NCBI GenBank assembly: GCA_016786525.1
Contig: JAEUVW010000265.1
Span: 1 to 5,965 of the forward strand
Origin: Chitinophagaceae bacterium
GTDB lineage: Bacteria > Bacteroidota > Bacteroidia > Chitinophagales > Chitinophagaceae
Direction of reading: 5' to 3'
Length of the DNA stretch: 5,965 bases
The notes under the pieces are model-generated. The model saw nothing but the letters and a program-made list of their open reading frames with translations, did no database searches and was not told the origin of the DNA. Made by a program: the position numbers and the translations under genes. Below, piece after piece: positions 1 through 5,885 of this stretch; the first letter of the stretch is position 1, and every line of letters begins with the position of its first letter.

Positions 1-345
1 GATCACCGCGTGCTTTACTTTCATCAGGAAAATGGCTTCCGCCACACGCTGGGGTTCGTCCCAGTCTACGGGCAAAGGCTTGCCTGTAGCCACGGCACAG
101 AATCCGCAGGAGCGCGTGCAGATATTACCCAGGATCATAAAAGTTGCGGTACCTGCGCCCCAGCACTCGCCCATGTTCGGGCAGTTGCCGCTTTCGCAGA
201 TCGTATGCAATTTGTGGGTGTCCACAAGGCCGCGGACATGCCTGTAGCCCTCACCGGTAGGCAGTTTCACCCGCAACCAGTTCGGTTTCTTTACTCTTTG
301 TTCTTCAGTATTGGCTGTACTGCTGATGACGTTTAATTCCTGCAT
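1..345 (-). CDS. lipA: Lipoyl synthase, N-terminal part (cut by window edge)
   Basis: Reading leftward from the ATG at 345-343 gives 115 uninterrupted codons to the window edge. Two cysteine motifs identify the family. Cys50, Cys55 and Cys61 (CESGNCPNMGEC) match the CX4CX5C motif that holds the auxiliary iron-sulfur cluster. Cys76, Cys80 and Cys83 (CTRSCGFC) match the CX3CX2C radical-SAM motif. LipA inserts two sulfur atoms into octanoyl chains on carrier domains of enzymes such as pyruvate dehydrogenase, making lipoyl cofactor in the cytoplasm; the auxiliary cluster is the sulfur donor. Family members are about 290-330 residues, so roughly the C-terminal two thirds, including most of the radical-SAM barrel, lies outside. 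The start is supported by the usual distance to the first Cys motif and by the next gene ending 23 bases upstream. There is no Shine-Dalgarno sequence and no separate promoter in that gap, so it is probably read together with the gene at 369-1208. Confidence 0.96.
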   Translation of the reverse strand, partial: MQELNVISSTANTEEQRVKKPNWLRVKLPTGEGYRHVRGLVDTHKLHTICESGNCPNMGECWGAGTATFMILGNICTRSCGFCAVATGKPLPVDWDEPQRVAEAIFLMKVKHAVI

Positions 346-368
346 AAAAATTGGGGTGCAAATTACAC

Positions 369-1208
369 TTATCGGCGGCGTTTGCCAAATTGTATGCCTG
401 CATAAAGGTTAAAAAAATACGGTACGGCCTTCTGCGTGGCCATCAGCTCCACCCTGGAAGTGTACATTTCGGCAGTAACGCCGACTTCAATGGCCGACAC
501 TTTAAACTTGTCCGGCGTATAATCGAAGTGGAGCGCCGACTTCAGGTGCAGACCGGGAACAATCTTTGTTTCGCCGATACCCTTCATAAAACTTGAAGCC
601 CCGATCACATACACCGGATTCAGAAAATACTGGGATGTCTCTGCAGTATACTTGATGGACTCCTGTGAGAACGAAGCGCCGTTGTCTTTGCTGACATAAG
701 CATCGACGTAATAGGGCTTCAGTAAGCCTATCGTAATGCCTCCTGCATAGACCCAATGGATGGAGACGGTCTTCGGATAAGGTTTTCCGGCAATCATTTT
801 ACGTTTGCCGTAATTAAACTTAAAGGAGTAAAAACTGTTCTGCTTGGCAAAAATGTATTTCTTATCGCTTTGCCTGTCCCTGTCCCAGCCATACATTTTC
901 AGCTCTTTGGGATGCACCCGCTGCGAAAATTCGAATTGAAGGATACGCACATCATGAAACATATCGATACGCTTCATATCCTCCGTTTTTGCTTTGCCGG
1001 ATTCCATGATGACACTCCAGCCATCGGTATTCAGGCGCAAGCCACCGCTGAGTTCCTTTGTTATCGGCTTCGGCCTTTTGATCACAGGTCTCGGAAGCGG
1101 GACCGGCCTGGCCGTACTGTCCTTGCTTGAATACACCTGGGCGAAGAGTTCAGTACCGGGGGCTACACCAAAAAGCAATAAAATAAAATACTTCCAAAGG
1201 CCACGCAT
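369..1208 (-). CDS. Hypothetical secreted protein, probable outer-membrane beta-barrel
   Basis: This is a complete 279-residue reading frame with no function I can name. Residues 1-24 look like a Sec signal peptide: a basic start (Arg2, Lys6), a hydrophobic core (about 7-16) and a likely signal peptidase I cut near Ala23-Gln24 (LFAQ), a common Bacteroidota form. No lipobox cysteine is present. Residues 34-48 form a Pro/Arg/Lys-rich linker. The remainder is dominated by short alternating polar and hydrophobic segments (about 54-70, 85-95, 126-136, 148-172, 218-230, 237-250, 264-277), many rich in Tyr, Phe and Gly, as in outer-membrane beta-strands. The last strand is followed by a basic Lys-Arg-Arg-Arg tail rather than the common terminal aromatic residue, so membrane insertion is inference and a soluble periplasmic beta protein remains possible. 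It lies 23 bases upstream of lipA on the same strand, suggesting cotranscription without an obvious shared pathway. I am confident that it is a real gene and unsure of its role. Confidence 0.85.
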   Translation of the reverse strand: MRGLWKYFILLLFGVAPGTELFAQVYSSKDSTARPVPLPRPVIKRPKPITKELSGGLRLNTDGWSVIMESGKAKTEDMKRIDMFHDVRILQFEFSQRVHPKELKMYGWDRDRQSDKKYIFAKQNSFYSFKFNYGKRKMIAGKPYPKTVSIHWVYAGGITIGLLKPYYVDAYVSKDNGASFSQESIKYTAETSQYFLNPVYVIGASSFMKGIGETKIVPGLHLKSALHFDYTPDKFKVSAIEVGVTAEMYTSRVELMATQKAVPYFFNLYAGIQFGKRRR

Positions 1209-1241
1209 ACAGATTGAAAAGTCGTTTGTTCAATAAGGTAA

Positions 1242-1249
1242 TAAAGGTA
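1242..1249 (-). promoter_or_regulatory. Weak candidate -7 element for the 369-1208/lipA pair
   Basis: On the minus strand this reads TACCTTTA, seven of eight positions of the Bacteroidota -7 consensus TAnnTTTG. It would place a transcription start roughly 25-30 bases before the ATG at 1208. No well-spaced -33 TTG is evident, and the AT-rich setting makes chance matches likely, so this is only a candidate. Confidence 0.25.
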
Positions 1250-1329
1250 AGTGATTTAGTGTTCTTTGGAAACATCAATGTTTTAAATTGTATTATAGCT
1301 GTAATACGGGAACGATAAAACGAAAAACG

Positions 1330-1337
1330 TACATTTG
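1330..1337 (+). promoter_or_regulatory. Bacteroidota-type -7 promoter element before the sugar-phosphate mutase gene
   Basis: TACATTTG is an exact match to the TAnnTTTG -7 consensus used by the Bacteroidota primary sigma factor. It would start transcription near 1342-1345, giving a leader of about 27-30 bases before the ATG at 1372. I see no TTG at the expected -33 distance, so the element is incomplete. The position also means that the ATG at 1288 would lie upstream of the transcript and cannot be the start. It is the best promoter-like site in the window. Confidence 0.55.
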
Positions 1338-1371
1338 CCACCTTAAAATCCTCAGGAAATTAAAACAACAT

Positions 1372-2775
1372 ATGCAAACGGAAAAAATTAAATTTGGTAC
1401 CGACGGTTGGCGTGCGATCATTGCAAAGGAATATACTGTGTACAATGTAGCCCGTGTGGCCCGGGGCCTGGCTGAGTGGCTGAATGGAAAAGCTGGTCAG
1501 AATACCGTTGTGGTCGGTCATGATTGCCGCTTCGGAGGCCAGATGTTTGCAGAAACCACTGCTGCCGTCTTGTGTGCCCATGGCATTAAAGTGCTGCTGG
1601 CCAAGGGTTTTGTCAGCACACCGATGGTTTCTATGGGTGTTTTGCACCTGAATGCCCAGCAAGGCGTGGTGATTACCGCATCGCACAATCCTGTGGGCTA
1701 TAACGGCTTTAAACTGAAAGGCCCGCACGGCGGTCCGACCAGCCCCAAAGAAATAGCTGAGGTAGAGGCCCTGATTCCGGATGAAACCGAAGTGCCTGCC
1801 GTCAATATAAGCTCATTGATAGAGCAGGGTCTGCTGGAATACGTAGACCTTGAACAAATGTACATCGACTACCTGAAGGGAAAATTTGACTTTGAACAAC
1901 TGAACAATTCCCCCTTTAAACTGGCTTATGACGCCATGTTCGGCGCCGGTCAGAATGTGATCCGCACGTTATTGCCTGCTGCCGTATTGCTGCATTGCGA
2001 CGACAACCCGGGCTTCCACGGCCAGGCTCCGGAGCCTATAGACAAAAACCTGAAGGAGCTTGCCGCCACCATAGCAGCAACACCGGAGCTGAAACTGGGC
2101 CTGGCTACCGACGGCGACGCAGACCGCATTGGGCTGTTTGACGAAGACGGCAATTTTGTAGACTCGCACCACATCATCCTGCTGCTGATCCAGTACCTGC
2201 ACCAGCACAAAGGTTTGAACGGCAAAGTGGCGATCGCATTCTCGGTAACAGACCGGGTTAAGCGCATGTGCGAAGCCTATGGCTTGCCTGTGGAAGTAAC
2301 GCCAATCGGCTTTAAATACATCAGCGAGATCATGACGCAGGAAGATGTACTGGTAGGCGGTGAGGAAAGCGGCGGCATCGCGGTAAAGGGGCATATCCCT
2401 GAACGCGACGGCATCTATGACGGTTTGCTGATCTACGACCTGATGACCCAGACCGGCAAAACCCTGAAGCAATTGTGCGACGAAGTCTATGCCGTAGTCG
2501 GCACCTTCAGCTACGACCGCCTGGACCTGACGATCGAAAACGAAAAGAAAGAAAGCATCATTGCCAAAGCCCTGGCCGGCGGATACCCGCAGTTCGGCAA
2601 ATACACCTTCAACAAAGTAGAAACCATAGATGGCGTGAAGTACCACCTGGACAACGGCGGCTGGATGATGCTGCGTGCATCAGGCACAGAACCTTTGCTG
2701 CGGGTGTACGCCGAGGGCAACAGCAAAGAAGAGACGGCAGACATACTGGAAAATATCAAACAAACGATTCTATAA
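1372..2775 (+). CDS. Phosphoglucomutase/phosphomannomutase family protein
   Basis: This 467-residue cytoplasmic enzyme belongs to the alpha-D-phosphohexomutase superfamily, which moves phosphate between C1 and C6 of hexose phosphates through a bisphosphate intermediate. All four expected motifs are visible in order: the N-terminal FGTDGWR (8-14); the phosphoserine loop TASHNP (102-107) with catalytic Ser104; the Mg-binding loop DGDADR (247-252); the sugar-recognition loop GEESGG (330-335); and the C-terminal phosphate-binding loop RASGTEP (435-441). Length is normal for the family. The reading frame is open from an ATG at 1288, but the added 28 residues are basic, unlike the family, and precede the promoter-like TACATTTG. 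The ATG at 1372 places FGTDGWR at the usual distance. The loop sequences favour glucose/mannose phosphate over GlmM-type glucosamine phosphate, but substrate cannot be settled from sequence alone. The gene is divergent from the 369-1208/lipA pair and is followed after 7 bases by a small ORF. Confidence 0.95.
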   Translation: MQTEKIKFGTDGWRAIIAKEYTVYNVARVARGLAEWLNGKAGQNTVVVGHDCRFGGQMFAETTAAVLCAHGIKVLLAKGFVSTPMVSMGVLHLNAQQGVVITASHNPVGYNGFKLKGPHGGPTSPKEIAEVEALIPDETEVPAVNISSLIEQGLLEYVDLEQMYIDYLKGKFDFEQLNNSPFKLAYDAMFGAGQNVIRTLLPAAVLLHCDDNPGFHGQAPEPIDKNLKELAATIAATPELKLGLATDGDADRIGLFDEDGNFVDSHHIILLLIQYLHQHKGLNGKVAIAFSVTDRVKRMCEAYGLPVEVTPIGFKYISEIMTQEDVLVGGEESGGIAVKGHIPERDGIYDGLLIYDLMTQTGKTLKQLCDEVYAVVGTFSYDRLDLTIENEKKESIIAKALAGGYPQFGKYTFNKVETIDGVKYHLDNGGWMMLRASGTEPLLRVYAEGNSKEETADILENIKQTIL

Positions 2776-2782
2776 AACGGAG

Positions 2783-2983
2783 ATGTCTTACAAATTTGAC
2801 AGATCAGCTTTTAAAGCGCAAACATTTGCTCAGGAGCAAAAGACAAAAACTTTTGCACAGGATAGTGTTATAGAACGCTTGAAAGTAAGTTTTTACCTGA
2901 ACAGCGTAGCATACTGTTTTGACATTAATCAGTCGCCACGAATAGATAAAACGATGTTTTCAATGCGGAAGCATAAAATTTAA
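2783..2983 (+). CDS. Small hypothetical protein, 66 residues
   Basis: This short frame starts 7 bases after the mutase stop codon and ends 26 bases before hutU. The protein is hydrophilic and basic, with no signal peptide and no membrane segment. It opens with MSYKFDRSAFKAQTF, has a central part containing ERL and FYLNSVAYCFD (about 31-46), and ends with SPRIDKTMFSMRKH (51-64). From memory this order of motifs resembles a recurring group of short uncharacterised Bacteroidota proteins, some of which I associate loosely with nucleotidyltransferase-like partners. That is recall, not a search, and no such partner is encoded here. Residues 11-19 and 20-28 look like a 9-residue imperfect duplication sharing TFAQ. 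The frame is more AT-rich than its neighbours. The longer frame opening at 2675 lies inside the mutase gene, so the ATG at 2783 is preferred. GGAG abuts this ATG, too close for a normal ribosome-binding site. It could be translated with the mutase. Function is unknown. Confidence 0.62.
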   Translation: MSYKFDRSAFKAQTFAQEQKTKTFAQDSVIERLKVSFYLNSVAYCFDINQSPRIDKTMFSMRKHKI

Positions 2984-3009
2984 ACCATTAAAAATTACAA
3001 CAATATTTT

Positions 3010-4668
3010 ATGGAAATAGAAACTGGACAACGCGTCATTAAATCACCTACAGGTACTACCCTCACCTGCAAAGACTGGGTAACGGAAGCGGCTTACCGGA
3101 TGCTCCAGAACAACCTGGACCCCGAAGTGGCCGAACGCCCCGAAGACCTCGTCGTGTACGGCGGTATCGGAAAAGCGGCCCGCAACTGGGAAAGCTTTGA
3201 CAAGATACTGGCCTGCCTCAGGGATCTGAACGAAGATGAGACCCTGATGGTACAAAGCGGCAAGCCCGTAGGCGTGCTGCGCTCTCATAAGAATGCCCCG
3301 CGCGTACTCATCGCCAATTCCAACCTGGTCGGCCGCTGGGCTACCTGGGAACACTTCCGCGAACTGGAAGCCAAAGGCCTCATGATGTATGGGCAGATGA
3401 CCGCAGGAAGCTGGATCTATATCGGCTCCCAGGGCATCGTACAAGGCACCTACGAAACTTACCTTTCGCTGGCCAATCAGCACTTTAATGGCAGCCTGAA
3501 AGGCACCCTGAATGTTACCGCCGGGCTCGGCGGCATGGGCGGCGCTCAGCCCCTGGCCATCACGATGAATGAAGGTGTTTGCCTGGCTGCGGATGTGGAG
3601 GAATGGCGCATCCAGAAACGCCTGGACACCCGCTATATCGACAAAATGTTCCACGACATCGATGCTGCGATTGATGAATCCCTGCGTGCCAAAGCCGCGG
3701 GGGAAGCTATTTCCATTGGAGTGGTCTGCAATGCAGTAGACCTGCTGCAAAGGCTGATCGACCGGAACATTACACCGGATACACTGACCGACCAGACCTC
3801 TGCTCATGACGAGCTGGTGGGCTATTTCCCGGAAAACATGAGCGTGACCGAGGCCAATGCCTTGCGGGAGAGCGATCCTGAGCGTTACAAATCCCTGTCG
3901 CTGGACACCATGGCCCATCACGTCAAACTGATGTTGGAACTGCAACAGCGCGGCGCCATTACCTTCGACTATGGCAACAATATCCGCGGACAGGCCAAAG
4001 ACAAGCGCGGCGTCGAAAACGCGTTTGACTTCCCCGGCTTTGTTCCTGCCTACATCCGCCCCCTGTTTTGCGAAGGGAAAGGCCCCTTCCGCTGGGTAGC
4101 CCTGAGCGGAGACCCTGAAGATATTTATACGACCGATAAGGCTTTGGCTGAACTGTTCCCGGAAAACCAGGGCCTGCAACGCTGGCTGACACTGGCCAAA
4201 GACAAAATCGCTTTCCAGGGCCTGCCGGCACGCATTTGCTGGCTGGGCATGGGCGAGCGCGAAAAAGCCGGACTGCTGTTCAACCAGCTCGTACGCGAGG
4301 GCAAAGTAAAAGCCCCGATCGTCATCGGCCGCGACCACCTGGACTGCGGTTCCGTAGCCTCCCCCAACCGGGAAACAGAAGCGATGAAAGACGGTTCCGA
4401 TGCCGTTGCCGACTGGCCGATCCTGAATGCACTGATCAATACGGCCGGAGGCGCCAGCTGGGTGAGCTTTCACCACGGTGGTGGCGTCGGTATGGGCTAC
4501 TCCCTGCATGCGGGTATGGTCATCGTGGCCGACGGTTCAGCAGATGCCGAAGAGCGCCTGAAACGCGTACTGCACAATGACCCGGCTATGGGTGTGCTGC
4601 GCCATACCGATGCCGGATACGACGATGCACAGGAAAATGCCAAACAATTCGGATTGGATATCTGGTAA
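3010..4668 (+). CDS. hutU: Urocanate hydratase (urocanase)
   Basis: This complete 552-residue enzyme catalyses the second step of histidine breakdown, adding water to urocanate to form 4-imidazolone-5-propanoate, using tightly bound NAD+ as an electrophile. Recognisable family segments are YGGIGKAARNW (50-60), VQSGKPVG (81-88), the NAD-contacting glycine-rich GLGGMGGAQ (172-180), FDYGNNIRGQA (319-329), and the signature FQGLPARICWLGMGER (402-417). Its cysteine at position 410 matches both number and context of the active-site-region Cys410 of Pseudomonas putida urocanase. The C-terminal RDHLDCGSVASP (441-452) and FHHGGGVGMGYSLHAGM (487-503) are also typical. Length is that of the standard bacterial form. 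The ATG is preceded by an A-rich leader without a Shine-Dalgarno sequence, as is common in Bacteroidota. I see no matching promoter in the 26-base gap before it, so it may be read from upstream. No hutH, hutI or hutG is present in the window. Leucine and serine codon choice is strongly biased (no TTA, CTA or TCA for about 500 codons), suggesting good expression. Confidence 0.98.
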   Translation: MEIETGQRVIKSPTGTTLTCKDWVTEAAYRMLQNNLDPEVAERPEDLVVYGGIGKAARNWESFDKILACLRDLNEDETLMVQSGKPVGVLRSHKNAPRVLIANSNLVGRWATWEHFRELEAKGLMMYGQMTAGSWIYIGSQGIVQGTYETYLSLANQHFNGSLKGTLNVTAGLGGMGGAQPLAITMNEGVCLAADVEEWRIQKRLDTRYIDKMFHDIDAAIDESLRAKAAGEAISIGVVCNAVDLLQRLIDRNITPDTLTDQTSAHDELVGYFPENMSVTEANALRESDPERYKSLSLDTMAHHVKLMLELQQRGAITFDYGNNIRGQAKDKRGVENAFDFPGFVPAYIRPLFCEGKGPFRWVALSGDPEDIYTTDKALAELFPENQGLQRWLTLAKDKIAFQGLPARICWLGMGEREKAGLLFNQLVREGKVKAPIVIGRDHLDCGSVASPNRETEAMKDGSDAVADWPILNALINTAGGASWVSFHHGGGVGMGYSLHAGMVIVADGSADAEERLKRVLHNDPAMGVLRHTDAGYDDAQENAKQFGLDIW

Positions 4669-4680
4669 AAATTATAACAC

Positions 4681-5778
4681 ATGGCAAAATCTAAAAAAGA
4701 AAAATCCCTCTTGAACGAAAGCTCAATGGATTTTATACAGGAATACCTGAACAACTCCTCCCCCACCGGCTTTGAAGCCAGCGGGCAAAAAATCTGGCTG
4801 GACTACCTGAAGCCATATATCGACACCCATTTCGTAGACAACTACGGCACTGCTGTCGGCGTCATTAATCCTGAAGCAGAATATAAAGTAGTGATCGAAG
4901 CACATGCCGACGAGATCAGTTGGTTTGTGCATTACATTACTTCCGACGGCTACATACATGTCACCCGCAATGGGGGCAGCGACCACCAGATCGCCCCATC
5001 AAAACGGGTGAACATCTATACCAAAAAGGGCATTGTGCGCGGCGTATTCGGCTGGCCGGCCATCCATGTACGCCAGGGCAAGGATGAAAAAAAACCGGAA
5101 ACCCATACGATCTGGCTGGATGTGGGCGCAAAGAACAAAAAAGAGGTTGAAGAACTGGGCGTACATGTAGGCTGTGTCTGCACCTTTACCGAAGGTTTTG
5201 AAGAACTGAACCACGGCTACTGGATCGGCCGCGCGTTTGACAATCGTATTGGCGGTGTGATCATAGCCGAAGTAGCCCGCCTGCTGAAGGAAAATAAAAA
5301 GAAATTACCCTTCGGACTGTACATTGTCAATGCAGTGCAGGAAGAAGTCGGGCTGAACGGTGCCGGCATGATCACACAAACCATCAAGCCGAATGTAGCC
5401 ATTTGTACCGATGTGACACACGATACCAGCTCCCCGATGATGAGCAAATCGACCAGCGGAGAAACGTATTGCAAAGAGGGGCCGGTATTGACCTATGCAC
5501 CCGCGGTGCATAATATCCTGCTGGAAAAAATAATTAAGGTAGCAGAAGATAATCATATTCCTTTCCAGCGTCACGCCTCCTCGCGCTCTACCGGTACAGA
5601 CACAGACGCCTTTGCTTTTTCTAATGGCGGAGTGCCGAGCGCTTTGATTTCCTTACCCTTGAAATACATGCATACGACCGTAGAAACCATTCATAAGCAG
5701 GATGTAGAAAACTGTATCAGGCTGATGTACGAGGTGTTGCTGAAGCTGTCACCGAAAGACAATTATAAATACCTGTAA
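4681..5778 (+). CDS. M42-family metallo-aminopeptidase
   Basis: This 365-residue cytoplasmic peptidase belongs to the MEROPS M42 family (glutamyl, deblocking and tetrahedral TET aminopeptidases, some formerly annotated as endoglucanase M). The dinuclear metal site can be followed in order: His75 with catalytic-support Asp77 (EAHADE), bridging Asp187 (RAFDNRIGG), catalytic base Glu221 and ligand Glu222 (VQEEVGLNGA), Asp244 (CTDVTHD) and His331 (YMHTTVE). All are present, so it should be active. These enzymes usually assemble into large shells and remove N-terminal residues from peptides; specificity cannot be read here. The first ATG (4681) lies 12 bases after the hutU stop and gives a Lys-rich 15-residue lead. 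A second in-frame ATG at residue 16 directly precedes the conserved part (FIQEYLNNSSPTGFE) and is an alternative start. Tight spacing implies cotranscription with hutU, which fits a role in peptide and amino-acid use, though that link is inference. Confidence 0.95.
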   Translation: MAKSKKEKSLLNESSMDFIQEYLNNSSPTGFEASGQKIWLDYLKPYIDTHFVDNYGTAVGVINPEAEYKVVIEAHADEISWFVHYITSDGYIHVTRNGGSDHQIAPSKRVNIYTKKGIVRGVFGWPAIHVRQGKDEKKPETHTIWLDVGAKNKKEVEELGVHVGCVCTFTEGFEELNHGYWIGRAFDNRIGGVIIAEVARLLKENKKKLPFGLYIVNAVQEEVGLNGAGMITQTIKPNVAICTDVTHDTSSPMMSKSTSGETYCKEGPVLTYAPAVHNILLEKIIKVAEDNHIPFQRHASSRSTGTDTDAFAFSNGGVPSALISLPLKYMHTTVETIHKQDVENCIRLMYEVLLKLSPKDNYKYL

Positions 5779-5786
5779 GTAGTTAA

Positions 5787-5810
5787 GAATTAAAAACTGA
5801 AAATTAAAAA
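5787..5810 (+). repeat. Short A-rich direct repeat in the spacer after the peptidase gene
   Basis: The nine-base word AATTAAAAA occurs at 5788-5796 and again at 5802-5810, preceded by GA-rich bases each time. Runs of this kind are frequent in Bacteroidota intergenic DNA, to my recollection. The second copy touches the left arm of the adjacent dyad. It has no coding content and may be simple low-complexity drift. Confidence 0.5.
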
Positions 5811-5850
5811 TGCTATTAGCGTGAATTAAATTTTATGCGCTAAAAGCATT
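5809..5850. terminator. Inverted repeat / stem-loop between the peptidase gene and ispF
   Basis: The left arm AATGCTATTAGCG (5809-5821) pairs with the right arm CGCTAAAAGCATT (5838-5850) at 12 of 13 positions, leaving a 16-base AT-rich loop. It begins 31 bases after the peptidase stop codon, a normal place for a transcription terminator of the rightward operon. On the plus strand, however, it is followed by AAACAATAAA, not a T-run. Only a leftward transcript would meet a T-rich tract after the stem (complement of the A-run at 5801-5810). It could be a bidirectional or imperfect terminator, a processing hairpin, or an operator for ispF, whose start is 36 bases downstream. The dyad is directly visible; the role is inference. 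Confidence 0.6.
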
Positions 5851-5885
5851 AAACAATAAACGTTCATCATTAATCATTTATTTCA

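Noticed and set aside
10..336. Plus-strand 108-codon frame at the left edge
   Set aside because: It overlaps the minus-strand lipA N-terminus, whose two cysteine motifs are unmistakable, so the plus-strand frame is a shadow.
756..1130. Plus-strand frames opposite the secreted-protein gene
   Set aside because: The minus-strand frame has a proper signal peptide and beta-strand pattern across its whole length; the plus-strand frames show neither.
1288..1371. 28-residue N-terminal extension of the mutase from an upstream ATG
   Set aside because: The extension does not look like the family, and it lies upstream of the probable -7 promoter element; the ATG at 1372 fits better.
1969..2646. 225-codon minus-strand frame opposite the mutase gene
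   Set aside because: Same codon-register shadow of a clear enzyme gene; no motif or start context of its own.
2475..2873. 132-codon plus-strand frame spanning the mutase 3' end and the small ORF
   Set aside because: It is out of frame with both, Arg-rich in the manner of a shifted coding frame, and has no domain.
3043..4509. Long minus-strand reading frame opposite hutU
   Set aside because: It is codon-aligned with a certain gene, its translation shows no recognisable domain, and it is accounted for by avoidance of three codons in hutU.
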